Part shown: positions 1 through 7,474 of the stretch, in pieces | How the letters are laid out: each line of letters begins with the position of its first letter | How positions within the stretch are numbered: position 1 is the first letter of the stretch | Source of the DNA: Acidimicrobiia bacterium | GTDB taxonomy: Bacteria; Actinomycetota; Acidimicrobiia; IMCC26256; PALSA-610 | NCBI GenBank assembly: GCA_036271555.1 | Contig: DATBAK010000059.1 | Location: forward strand, 1-64,000 | Direction: 5' to 3' | DNA length: 64,000 nt | Translations under genes and position numbers: made by a program | The notes under the pieces: model-generated | Told to the model about the DNA's origin: nothing | The model's database searches: none | What the model saw: only the letters and a program-made list of their open reading frames with translations

Positions 1-82
1 CGTCGTCGAAGAGCTGATCGAGCAGCAGCCGGCGGCTGGGGTCGGCCAGCGCGCGGAACACCTCGTCCACGCCGAGCAACAT
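1..82 (-). CDS. ArsR-family transcriptional regulator, N-terminus only
   Basis: Only the first 27 codons lie in the window; the gene continues off the left edge. The peptide begins MLLGVDEVFRALADPSRR and goes on with a leucine-rich helix, the usual opening of the ArsR/SmtB winged-helix family (F-x-ALADP-x-RR-x-LLD-x-L). This variant, without visible cysteines in the part seen, is common next to SRPBCC/Aha1-type genes, but the partner gene is not visible. The ATG is followed upstream by a perfect palindrome that is probably its operator. It is transcribed away from the SDR gene, whose stop codon faces this start. Family call is firm; ligand and target are unknown. Confidence 0.75.
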   Translation of the reverse strand, partial: MLLGVDEVFRALADPSRRLLLDQLFDD

Positions 83-102
83 AGGTGACTATTTAGTCAC
101 CT
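83..102. promoter_or_regulatory. Perfect palindrome, probable ArsR operator
   Basis: AGGTGACTA and its exact reverse complement TAGTCACCT are separated by TT, giving 9+2+9 bases with no mismatch, immediately upstream of the ATG of the ArsR gene. It covers the place where a ribosome binding site or leaderless start region would sit. ArsR dimers bind short palindromes of this kind, so self-repression is the natural reading (inference). Confidence 0.65.
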
Positions 103-126
103 GTCAAGCGGTGCCGGTCGCCGACG

Positions 127-900
127 TCAGACGCAGGTCCAACCGCCGTCGACGGTGACGACCGTGCCGGTGACGAACGAGCTCGCGTCGCTCGCGAGGA
201 AGAGCATTGCGCCGTCGAGCTCGTGCGCGTCGCCGCCTCGACCCATCGGCGTTCGCGCGCGCATCCACTTCTCTGCGGCTTCCGAACCGAACATCACGCC
301 GTCGGTCATCTCGGTGTGGAACCACCCCGGCGCGAGCGCGTTCACGCGCACGCCCTGGCGCGCCCATTGCGCGGCGAGCTCGCGCGTGAGATTGATCATG
401 CCGCCCTTCGACGCCGCGTAGCCCGCTTCAGGGATCTGCCCGACGCCGACGACACCCCAGATCGACGCGACGTTGACGATGCTCCCGCGTGCGCCGCGCT
501 CGACGATCGCGCGCGCGGCGGCACGCGCGACCTCGAAGGGCGCGATGAGATCGAGGTCGACCGTCGCGCGGAAGTGGTCCGACGGCTCGTCGAGGGCGGG
601 CACGGGATCGCTCGCGCCCGCGTTGTTCACGACGACGTCGAGCCGTCCGTAGCGATCGAGCGCGGCGTCGACGAGCCGGGCCGGCATGTCCGCCGCAGTG
701 ATGTCGCCGGGCATGACGAGCGCGTCGGGCAACTCGCTCGCCAGCGCGTCGAGCCGGTCGGCGCGCCGCGCGGTGAGGACGACGCGCGCGCCGGCCGCCG
801 CGAGCACGCGCGCGAATCGCGAACCGAGCCCGCTGCTCGCGCCGGTGACGATCGCGACCCGGTCGTCGAGCCGAAAGATCTGGAGCGGATCGGGCAGCAT
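127..900 (-). CDS. Short-chain dehydrogenase/reductase (SDR), classical type
   Basis: NAD(P)-dependent oxidoreductase of 257 residues, the usual length of the classical SDR family. It shows the glycine-rich cofactor motif TGASSGLG at about 19-26, NNAG at 92-95, the catalytic Ser146 in VNVAS, and the YxxxK pair Tyr161/Lys165, followed by the typical PGW segment and a C-terminal VDGGW. The acidic/basic residue pattern after strand 2 (TARRADR) suggests NADP(H), which is an inference. It resembles gluconate/3-oxoacyl-ACP-like SDRs, but the substrate cannot be named. It runs opposite to the epoxide hydrolase, whose start lies about 50 bases away, so the two may share a divergent promoter region. 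Confidence 0.9.
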   Translation of the reverse strand: MLPDPLQIFRLDDRVAIVTGASSGLGSRFARVLAAAGARVVLTARRADRLDALASELPDALVMPGDITAADMPARLVDAALDRYGRLDVVVNNAGASDPVPALDEPSDHFRATVDLDLIAPFEVARAAARAIVERGARGSIVNVASIWGVVGVGQIPEAGYAASKGGMINLTRELAAQWARQGVRVNALAPGWFHTEMTDGVMFGSEAAEKWMRARTPMGRGGDAHELDGAMLFLASDASSFVTGTVVTVDGGWTCV

Positions 901-947
901 CGGCCGCAGTGTACGAACCCGCCGCGTGTCGACCAGACTGCGCGCCC

Positions 948-2093
948 ATGGCGAACGACGAGATCCGAGACTTCCGCGTCGAGGTGGCTCCGGCCGTCCT
1001 CGACGACTTGCGCGACCGGCTCGCGCGCACGCGCTGGACCGACCAGATTCCCGGATCGGGCTGGGGCTACGGCACCGACGGCGAGTACCTGCGCGAGCTC
1101 TGCGAGACGTGGCGCACGACGTTCGACTGGTCGGCGCAGGAAGCGCGCTTCAACCGCTGGCCGCACGGCCTCACCGAGATCGACGGCCAGACCGTGCACT
1201 TCATCCACGCGCGTTCGCCGGAACCGGACGCGCTGCCGCTCGTGATCACGCACGGGTGGCCGGGCTCGGTGTCGGAGTTCCTCGACATCATCGACCCGCT
1301 CTGCAACCCGCGCGCGCACGGCGGCGATCCGAAGGACGCGTTCCACGTGGTCTGTCCGTCGATGCCCGGATACGGATGGTCGGGACCGACGCGCGACAGC
1401 GGGTGGGACGTACGCCGCATCGCGGAAGCGTGGAAGGTGCTGATGGCGCGCCTCGGATACGACCGTTACGGCGCGCAGGGTGGCGACTGGGGCTCGATGG
1501 TGTCGAGTCAGATCGGCACGCTCGACGCGGAGCACTGCGCGGGTGTGCACATCAACATGGTGCTCGGCGCGCCGCCCGAAGCCGGGCCGGAGCTCAGCGC
1601 CGAAGAGCAAGCGGATCTCGCGCGCATGGGCGAGTTCATGAACAACGGCACCGCGTACCAGCAGATCCAGGGCAAGAACCCGCAGACGCTCGGCTACGGA
1701 TTGAACGACTCGCCCGCGGGGCTCGCGGGTTGGATCGCGGAGAAGTTCTACGCGTGGACCGATCACGACGGCGACCTCGAGACCGCGGTCACGCGCGACC
1801 AGATCCTCACGAACCTCACCGTCTACTGGGTGACAGGCACGATCAACTCGTCGGTGCGGCTCTATTGCGAGTCGCAGCGCAGCGGTCGGTTCCCACCCTT
1901 CGATCGCGTCGAGGTCCCCGTCGGCTGCGCGCTGTTCCCGAAGGAGATCCTGAAGATGCCGCGCAGCTGGGCGGACAACATGTACAACGTGACCCGCTGG
2001 ACCCGGTTCGACCGCGGCGGCCACTTCGCAGCGCTCGAGGAGCCCGACCTGCTGATCGACGACGTCCGCGCCTTCTTCGAGACCGTGCGCTGA
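948..2093 (+). CDS. Epoxide hydrolase, EPHX1-like alpha/beta-hydrolase
   Basis: Hydrolyses an epoxide to a diol through a covalent ester intermediate; 381 residues. The N-terminal part (about 5-100) matches the EHN domain of microsomal-type epoxide hydrolases. HGWPGS at 102-107 supplies the oxyanion hole, GGDWGS places the nucleophile at Asp180, and the late RGGHF motif gives the general-base histidine. The ATG beginning MANDEIRDF is preferred over a GTG at 909 because family members begin with this short segment. Expected to be cytosolic. It is followed after a few bases by a small unknown gene. Reaction class is secure; the natural substrate (xenobiotic or lipid epoxide) is unknown. Confidence 0.9.
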   Translation: MANDEIRDFRVEVAPAVLDDLRDRLARTRWTDQIPGSGWGYGTDGEYLRELCETWRTTFDWSAQEARFNRWPHGLTEIDGQTVHFIHARSPEPDALPLVITHGWPGSVSEFLDIIDPLCNPRAHGGDPKDAFHVVCPSMPGYGWSGPTRDSGWDVRRIAEAWKVLMARLGYDRYGAQGGDWGSMVSSQIGTLDAEHCAGVHINMVLGAPPEAGPELSAEEQADLARMGEFMNNGTAYQQIQGKNPQTLGYGLNDSPAGLAGWIAEKFYAWTDHDGDLETAVTRDQILTNLTVYWVTGTINSSVRLYCESQRSGRFPPFDRVEVPVGCALFPKEILKMPRSWADNMYNVTRWTRFDRGGHFAALEEPDLLIDDVRAFFETVR

Positions 2094-2097
2094 CTGC

Positions 2098-2358
2098 TTG
2101 ACCTCGAAACGGGACGGCTTCGACTCACCTGAGGACGCGGCGCTCGCGGGATGGGCTTCGACGCCGTCCGCGCGCGCCCGAGTCGTCGCCGTCGAGGTCG
2201 TGGGCGATCGCGCGGAAGTCGTGCTCGCGACCGATGACGACCACAACCATGGCGATTGGGTCTACTGCTGTCGGCGTGCTGGTCGATGGTACGAGGTGCT
2301 CTCCGGCAGTGGCCCGTCGAGCGGCTGGTCGGATCCCGCCGTCCTGCACTGGGAGTAA
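2098..2358 (+). CDS. Small hypothetical protein (86 aa)
   Basis: Starts with TTG four bases after the epoxide hydrolase stop, which suggests co-transcription. The 86-residue product is soluble, with an amphipathic segment rich in valine and acidic residues (VVAVEVVGDRAEVVLATDDD) and an aromatic C-terminal half (WVYCCRRAGRWYEV). It reads like a small beta-barrel or SH3-like fold that senses or packs, but I recognise no named family. There is no signal peptide and no membrane segment. Codon use matches its neighbours, so I accept it as a gene, but without a functional call. Confidence 0.6.
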   Translation: MTSKRDGFDSPEDAALAGWASTPSARARVVAVEVVGDRAEVVLATDDDHNHGDWVYCCRRAGRWYEVLSGSGPSSGWSDPAVLHWE

Positions 2359-2417
2359 CGGGCGCAGAGGTCGCCGGTAGGCTGACCGCGGCCGGAGTCG
2401 GCGAAGGGGGAAACGCG

Positions 2418-4133
2418 ATGCACGACCTCGTGGTGAAGGGCGGCACGATCGTCGACGGCACCGGCGCCGCACCGCGCACGGCCGACGTCGCGATCACCGA
2501 CGGCGTCGTCACCGAGGTCGGCAGGGTCGACGGTGCCGCGCGCGAGACGCTCGATGCCGACGGGCTCGTCGTCACGCCCGGCTTCGTCGACGTGCACACG
2601 CACTTCGACGGCCAGATCACGTGGGATCCGCTGCTCACCCCGACGTGTTGGCACGGAGTGACCACGATCGTGATGGGCAACTGTGGCGTCGGCTTCGCGC
2701 CGGCCAAGCCCGACAAGCACGACTGGCTCATCGGGTTGATGGAGGGTGTCGAGGACATCCCCGGCGCCGCGCTCTCCGAGGGCATCCAGTGGTCGTGGGA
2801 GTCGTTCCCCGAGTACCTCGACGCGATCGACGGCGTGCCGAAGGTGCTCGACATCGGCACGCAGGTGCCGCACGGCGCAGTGCGCGGCTACGTGATGGGC
2901 GAGCGCGGTGCGCGCAACGAGCCCGCGACCGAAGACGACATCGAGCAGATGGCCGCGATCGTGCGCGAAGGCATCGCCGCCGGCGCGCTCGGCTTCTCCA
3001 CGAGTCGCACGATCGTGCACATGGCGATCGACGGCGAGCCCGTGCCGGGAACGTTCGCCGCGGAAGACGAATTGTTCGGCATCGGCGCGGCGCTGGGCGA
3101 CCTCGGCACCGGCGTATTCGAGCTCGCGCCGGCGGGCGCGCTCGGCGAGGACCTCGACGCACCCGACCGCGAGATGCACTGGATGCGACGGTTGTCGGCG
3201 GCGATCGGCCGTCCGGTGACGTTCGCGCTCACGCAGAACGATCACGATCCCGACGCGTGGCGGCACATGCTCGAGCTCTGTTCGCAGGCGACGGCGGAGG
3301 GTGCGCGCGTGCGGCCGCAGGTCGCGGGGCGGCCGGTGAGCCTGCTGCTCGGGCTGCAGACGTTCCACCCGTTCTCGTACTGCCCGTCGTGGGGCCCGCT
3401 CGGGTTCCTCTCGGTCGCCGAGCGCGTGCAGCGCATGCGCGATGCCGAGCTGCGGCAGAAGCTGCTCGACGAGGCGCACCACATCGACCCCGGTTTCATG
3501 CAGTTTCTCGACCCCGAGCGCATCTTCCCGCTCGGCGCGCCGCCCGACTACGAGCCCGCACGCGCGACGAGCCTCGCCGCGCAGGCGCGTGCACGCGGCT
3601 GCGATCCGTTCGAGGTCTTCTACGACGCGCTCATGGACGACGACGGCGACGCGCTCGTGCTGCGGCCGCTGCTCAACTACTCCGACTTCAATCTCGATCC
3701 GGTGCGCGAGATGCTGCAGCACCCGACGAGCGCGTGGGGGCTCGGCGACGGCGGCGCGCACTGCGGCACGACGTGCGACGCGAGCACGCCGACATTCATG
3801 CTCACGCACTGGGTGCGCGACCGGGCCGAGGGCAAGCTGCCGCTGGAGTGGGTCGTGCGCAAGATGACGAGCGAGACCGCGTCGCTCTACGGGCTCGGCG
3901 ATCGTGGCGCGCTCGTGCCCGGCAAGCTCGGCGACTGCAATCTCATCGACCTCGACGCGCTCACGCTGCACGCGCCGCGCATGGTGCACGACCTCCCCGG
4001 CGACGGCCGCAGGTTCGTGCAGGGTGCCGACGGCTACGTCGCGACCGTCAAGCGCGGCGCGGTCACACTGCGCGAGGGTGCCGATCAGGGTGCGCGTCCG
4101 GGACAGCTCGTGCGCGGCGCGCGCACGGCGTAG
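2418..4133 (+). CDS. N-acyl-D-amino-acid deacylase family amidohydrolase
   Basis: Metal-dependent amidohydrolase of 571 residues. The first 50 residues form the beta-sandwich of the urease-like superfamily (KGGTIVDGTGAAPRTADVAI), followed by the metal site HTHFDGQ (His60, His62) and the D-aminoacylase signature region VTTIVMGNCGVGFAP. A late GDGGAHCG segment carries the barrel's final metal-side residues. The family includes D-aminoacylases and dihydroorotase-like enzymes with many unassigned actinobacterial members. The ATG at 2418 has a strong GAAGGGGG ribosome site; an open frame further upstream is ignored. It lies 16 bases before the LLM oxidoreductase, so the two are probably in one operon. 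Substrate is not determinable. Confidence 0.85.
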   Translation: MHDLVVKGGTIVDGTGAAPRTADVAITDGVVTEVGRVDGAARETLDADGLVVTPGFVDVHTHFDGQITWDPLLTPTCWHGVTTIVMGNCGVGFAPAKPDKHDWLIGLMEGVEDIPGAALSEGIQWSWESFPEYLDAIDGVPKVLDIGTQVPHGAVRGYVMGERGARNEPATEDDIEQMAAIVREGIAAGALGFSTSRTIVHMAIDGEPVPGTFAAEDELFGIGAALGDLGTGVFELAPAGALGEDLDAPDREMHWMRRLSAAIGRPVTFALTQNDHDPDAWRHMLELCSQATAEGARVRPQVAGRPVSLLLGLQTFHPFSYCPSWGPLGFLSVAERVQRMRDAELRQKLLDEAHHIDPGFMQFLDPERIFPLGAPPDYEPARATSLAAQARARGCDPFEVFYDALMDDDGDALVLRPLLNYSDFNLDPVREMLQHPTSAWGLGDGGAHCGTTCDASTPTFMLTHWVRDRAEGKLPLEWVVRKMTSETASLYGLGDRGALVPGKLGDCNLIDLDALTLHAPRMVHDLPGDGRRFVQGADGYVATVKRGAVTLREGADQGARPGQLVRGARTA

Positions 4134-4149
4134 TTCGGAACCGACGACG

Positions 4150-5055
4150 ATGCAGTTCTCGGTTGGTCTGCCGACGGATCGCGTCGACGCGGCGTCGGAG
4201 TTCGTCACGGGCGGCGCGGTCGCGGAGATGGCCCGCGCCGCGGAGGCCGCCGGTTTCTCGGCCTGTTACGTCACCGATCATCCCTGTCCCGACGATCGGT
4301 GGCTCGCGACCGGGGGCCACCACGCGCTCGATCCGATGGTCGTGCTCGCGACGGCGGGCGCCGCGACGACGACGCTGCGACTCCAGACGCACGTTTTCAT
4401 CCTTGCGTACCGCAACCCGTTCCTCTCCGCGAAGTCGGTGCTCAGCCTCGACCGCATGTCGAACGGGCGCGTGATCCTCGGTGTCGCGTCGGGATACCTG
4501 CGGCCGGAGTTCGGCGCGCTCGGTGTCGAGTTCGACGAGCGCAACGAGCTCACCGACGAGGCCATCGACACGATGGTCGCGATCTGGACGACCGACGGCG
4601 TCGCGATCGAGGGCCGGCACTTCCGTGCGCGCGGCGCGACGATGGCCCCGCATCCGGTCGCGCAGCCGCACCCGCCGATCTGGATCGGTGGCAACAGCAA
4701 GCTCGCGATCCGGCGCGCGGTCGAGCGCGGGCAGGGCTGGCTGCCGTTCCCGAATCCGCAGGCCGCGAGCCGCGCGCTGAAGACGCCGAAGCTCGAATCG
4801 GTCGCAGACCTCAAGGAACGGCTCGACTACGCACACGAGCACGCGCAGACCGTGGGCCGGACCGAGCCGCTCGACGTGTGCTGCGCGCTGTTCTCGCGCT
4901 CGCTCGGTCGCAGCGTCGAGCTCGGCGCGCAGCGCGACGAGCTCGCGGAGCTCGCGGAGCTCGGCGTCGGCTGGGTCACGATCGGATTCCCCGCCGACAC
5001 CCGCGCCGAATGGCGGACGCAGCTCGACCAGTTCGCACACGACCTGATCGGTTGA
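4150..5055 (+). CDS. LLM-class F420-dependent oxidoreductase
   Basis: Luciferase-like TIM-barrel oxidoreductase of 301 residues, likely using reduced F420 or FMN. The order of motifs is typical: an early strand MQFSVGLPTD, the central DHP segment, LSLDRMSNGRVILGVASGY, then HPPIWIGGNS and a final strand GVGWVTIGF. Actinobacterial members of this subgroup (TIGR03619-like) act in catabolism of ketones, amines or xenobiotics. It follows the amidohydrolase with a 16-base gap and ends before a long hairpin terminator. Cofactor choice is inferred from family and lineage, not shown by the sequence. Confidence 0.87.
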   Translation: MQFSVGLPTDRVDAASEFVTGGAVAEMARAAEAAGFSACYVTDHPCPDDRWLATGGHHALDPMVVLATAGAATTTLRLQTHVFILAYRNPFLSAKSVLSLDRMSNGRVILGVASGYLRPEFGALGVEFDERNELTDEAIDTMVAIWTTDGVAIEGRHFRARGATMAPHPVAQPHPPIWIGGNSKLAIRRAVERGQGWLPFPNPQAASRALKTPKLESVADLKERLDYAHEHAQTVGRTEPLDVCCALFSRSLGRSVELGAQRDELAELAELGVGWVTIGFPADTRAEWRTQLDQFAHDLIG

Positions 5056-5070
5056 CGGCGACCCGCCTAC

Positions 5071-5097
5071 GCGGTGGTCGCGGTGGTCGCGGTGGTC
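5071..5097. repeat. Three tandem 9-base repeats before the terminator
   Basis: GCGGTGGTC occurs three times in perfect tandem, and a degenerate fourth unit (GTAGTGGTA) runs directly into the hairpin that follows. It lies between the LLM stop codon and the terminator and does not encode anything visible. Confidence 0.8.
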
Positions 5098-5147
5098 GTA
5101 GTGGTACTGCGTTAATCGGCGATATGCCGATAACGCAGTACCACTAC
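5098..5147. terminator. Long bidirectional hairpin between convergent genes
   Basis: Arms of 16 bases (GTAGTGGTACTGCGTT and its exact reverse complement) continue, after one bulged A, into a 6-base inner stem ATCGGC/GCCGAT closed by the loop GATAT. The structure sits between the convergent LLM and Rieske genes, and its right arm includes the TAG stop of the Rieske gene. There is no strong T-tract on either side. A shared bidirectional terminator is the simplest role. The stem is far longer and more perfect than a normal terminator. Confidence 0.7.
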
Positions 5148-6427
5148 AGACGGGCGAGCTCGGAGGGGACGATGCCGAGGTAGTCCTCGAGATTGCGGTG
5201 CAGGTTCACGATGCGCCGTTCCTCGGTGGGCGACACGTGGAGATGCGTGATCCCCGGCTGGTGCAGCCCGCGCTGGCTGCGCGCGAAGTTCGCGAGGTCC
5301 TGGTTCAGCACGATGCCGAGCGGCAGCTCACCGTCGGGGTCGAGGTCGAGCTCGAACGGTCGCGTGCGCTCCGAACCCGTGGGCCGGCGGTCGAACGTCC
5401 ATGCGTCCATGAACGAGTCGAGGTGCGTCGCGCCCGGACGCGCGCGCACGACGTTGAGCATGTCGGAGAACACGAGCACCGTGATGTTCGGGAACAGGTT
5501 GTACTGCGACATGTTCAGCGTCTGATCGAGCGTGAGGTGCGAGTAGTCGAGACCGCGCTCGCGCGCCCGCTCGTGAATGATCGCGGCGATCTCGTCGCGC
5601 AACGTGCGACCCTCGCCGACGACCGGCGCGGGTCCCGGATCGCCGACGAGCTCGAGCCCGACGCGGTTCCCCATGATCTCGACGAACGCCTCCCACACGC
5701 GCTGGTCGTCGGGCCGGTCGCGCAACCGTGGCGACGCGAGCCCGTACGGCTGTTCGAGCTTGCCGTGGCGTTGCCACGCGATCTGCGGGCCGTTCACGTC
5801 GTCGCACATCGGCAGCATCTCGCGATGGATTCCCTGCACGTGGTACGTCTCGCTGAACCCGTCGATGAGCGTCTTCCAGTTGCACCGCGCGGGTACCGAG
5901 ACCGCGGCCGCGCAGTGGAACGTGTCGAGGTCGGCCCACGCGCTGTCGGCGGGCACGGGCTCGAGGAACTCCGCGAGCGGTCCCGCGCCGGGATCGAGGT
6001 TCACGAACACGAGCGGACCCCACGTGTCGACCTGCACCGGCACGAGCGGTAGGTCGTCGTTCAGCACGCCGAACTCGCGCCGCGACGGGATCTCGCGCAG
6101 ACGGCCCTGGAGATCCCACGTCCAGCGGTGGAACGGGCAGCGGATCTCGGTGCGCCCCTCGCCGGAACCGGAGCACAGCTCGCTGCCGCGGTGACGGCAC
6201 GCGTTCTGGAACGCGCGCAGCTCGCCGTCGTCGCCCCGCACGATCAGTACCGAGAAGTGACCGATGCGGTACTCGTACCAGTCGCCCGCGCGCGCGACGT
6301 GATCGAGCGAGCACGCGAGCTGCCACACGCGCGGCCAGAGCCGGTCTTCCTCGCGTCGCGCGAATTCGGGATCGGTGTAGCGCGCCGCGGGGATGGCGAC
6401 GGGCGTGAGGGTGCTCACCGCGGTCAC
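5144..6427 (-). CDS. Rieske aromatic-ring-hydroxylating dioxygenase, alpha subunit
   Basis: Large-subunit oxygenase of 427 residues. The N-terminal Rieske [2Fe-2S] domain shows C-x-H (CRHRG) and C-x2-H (CPFHRW) in the expected spacing. The catalytic domain has the mononuclear iron motif ETYHVQGIH. It needs a reductase and usually a ferredoxin, neither of which is seen nearby. Related actinobacterial proteins handle aromatics, steroids and quaternary amines, so the substrate is left open. The GTG start overlaps the stop codon of the upstream GNAT gene (GTGA), implying translational coupling; a second GTG three codons later is a less likely start. The stop codon lies inside the terminator hairpin. 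Confidence 0.88.
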   Translation of the reverse strand: MTAVSTLTPVAIPAARYTDPEFARREEDRLWPRVWQLACSLDHVARAGDWYEYRIGHFSVLIVRGDDGELRAFQNACRHRGSELCSGSGEGRTEIRCPFHRWTWDLQGRLREIPSRREFGVLNDDLPLVPVQVDTWGPLVFVNLDPGAGPLAEFLEPVPADSAWADLDTFHCAAAVSVPARCNWKTLIDGFSETYHVQGIHREMLPMCDDVNGPQIAWQRHGKLEQPYGLASPRLRDRPDDQRVWEAFVEIMGNRVGLELVGDPGPAPVVGEGRTLRDEIAAIIHERARERGLDYSHLTLDQTLNMSQYNLFPNITVLVFSDMLNVVRARPGATHLDSFMDAWTFDRRPTGSERTRPFELDLDPDGELPLGIVLNQDLANFARSQRGLHQPGITHLHVSPTEERRIVNLHRNLEDYLGIVPSELARL

Positions 6428-7158
6428 AGGGTCCTCCGCATCACGATGCCGTGGTCGTCGTCGCGCGTGACGTCGAAGCCCGCGGCCTCGAACATGCCGA
6501 CGGTGCCGTGATACGCGGCCGCGCCGTCGGCGGGATTGCGCAATGGATAGGCCTCGACCGCCGTCGCGCCCGACGCGCGCAGCGCTTCGATCGTGGTCGC
6601 GAGCAGCTCGCGCGCGACCCCGTGGCCGCGGTAGGGAGGCGCGACGACGAAGCAGACGACCGACGCGGTCTGATCGTCGGCTGATGTGTCGTCGCGATGC
6701 CTCGGCATCGTGGCGCGCCGCGACGCATTGCACCATCCCGCGACGCGACCGCCGACCGTCGCGACGAATCCGGTCATCGCGCCGTCGCGCAATCCGGATT
6801 CCAACTCGTCGCGGTTCCGGGCCGCCGGACGATCGCCCCACCCTTCGGCGGCCACGTGGTGGCAACGGCAGTAGCACGACGCCCAGCCCGGGTTGTCGGC
6901 GAACGCGTCGTGGTCGAAGAACGACACGACGTCGGCGACGCACGAAGCGGCCGGGCGCACCTCGATCGGACCGACCGTGTCGAGCCGCGCGGTCGGCCCG
7001 GTCAGCCGGTCGAACGCGTCCAGGAAGTTGAGGGCGGCTTGCGTCGACAGGCCCCACTCGGGGTGCGCGATCCCGCAGTGCTCGACCATCGCCGCGGCCA
7101 GCGCCTCGCGGTCGGCGCCCTCGACGGTGGTCCCGCAGGGGCACGTCGTGGTCGGCAT
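6424..7158 (-). CDS. GNAT acetyltransferase with N-terminal DUF1059-like metal-binding segment
   Basis: A 244-residue protein with two parts. Residues 1-45 hold CPCG and a later H-x4-H (HCGIAH) pattern resembling the small DUF1059 metal-binding proteins. From about 65 on it is a GNAT fold, with the acetyl-CoA pyrophosphate loop in VVAPPYRGHGVARELL (about 170-185) and a late AAAYHGTVGMFEAAGF segment typical of the family's C-terminal strand and helix. A CYCRCHH cluster in the middle is unusual. It is co-transcribed with, and overlaps, the Rieske gene. The acceptor substrate is unknown; modification of an amine made or consumed by the oxygenase is possible but speculative. Confidence 0.8.
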   Translation of the reverse strand: MPTTTCPCGTTVEGADREALAAAMVEHCGIAHPEWGLSTQAALNFLDAFDRLTGPTARLDTVGPIEVRPAASCVADVVSFFDHDAFADNPGWASCYCRCHHVAAEGWGDRPAARNRDELESGLRDGAMTGFVATVGGRVAGWCNASRRATMPRHRDDTSADDQTASVVCFVVAPPYRGHGVARELLATTIEALRASGATAVEAYPLRNPADGAAAYHGTVGMFEAAGFDVTRDDDHGIVMRRTL

Positions 7159-7474
7159 CGTGCGATTCTCGCGCCCGGAGGCGCCGGTCCGCCCGTCGGC
7201 GTGGCCTCGTTTGCGGCCCTGCGACCAGGGCTTTCACAGGTTTTGCAGGCGCTTTGCCCAGGAGTCGTACAACGGGAGGCCGTGGGGGGCCGACGGGTGA
7301 TCGCCCGCTGCCGACCTGGGGGTCTGTGGGGCCCGTAGCTGGCAGGAAGGCGGGGCGATCTTCCGTCGGTCTTCGCGCCCGGAATCGTTGCGGGACTCCC
7401 AGTGACCCGCACGGTTCCGGCCGGCCGAGGCGAGCGGGCGGGCTCGTCCGGGTCGGGAACGGGCCGCGCTCGGT
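7159..7474. other. Gene-free stretch upstream of the GNAT gene
   Basis: I see no credible gene in these 316 bases. The only structure noted is a 6-base stem GCCCTG/CAGGGC with a four-base loop at 7216-7231, followed by TTTC on the plus strand. The minus-strand histidine kinase ends at the right edge and the GNAT gene begins at the left edge, so the region must hold a terminator and a promoter on the minus strand, but I cannot place them. Confidence 0.5.

Noticed and set aside
223-1245. Long plus-strand open frame antisense to the SDR gene
   Set aside because: Its product is arginine-rich and low in hydrophobic residues, typical of shadow frames in GC-rich DNA; the SDR on the other strand has full motifs.
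5071-5147. CRISPR or attachment site
   Set aside because: Nine-base direct repeats without spacers next to one hairpin; no integrase or cas gene is present.
7159-7474. Possible tRNA or integration site
   Set aside because: A small hairpin and a run resembling part of a tRNA arm were seen, but there is no T-loop motif (GGTTCGA), no acceptor stem pairing and no integrase.
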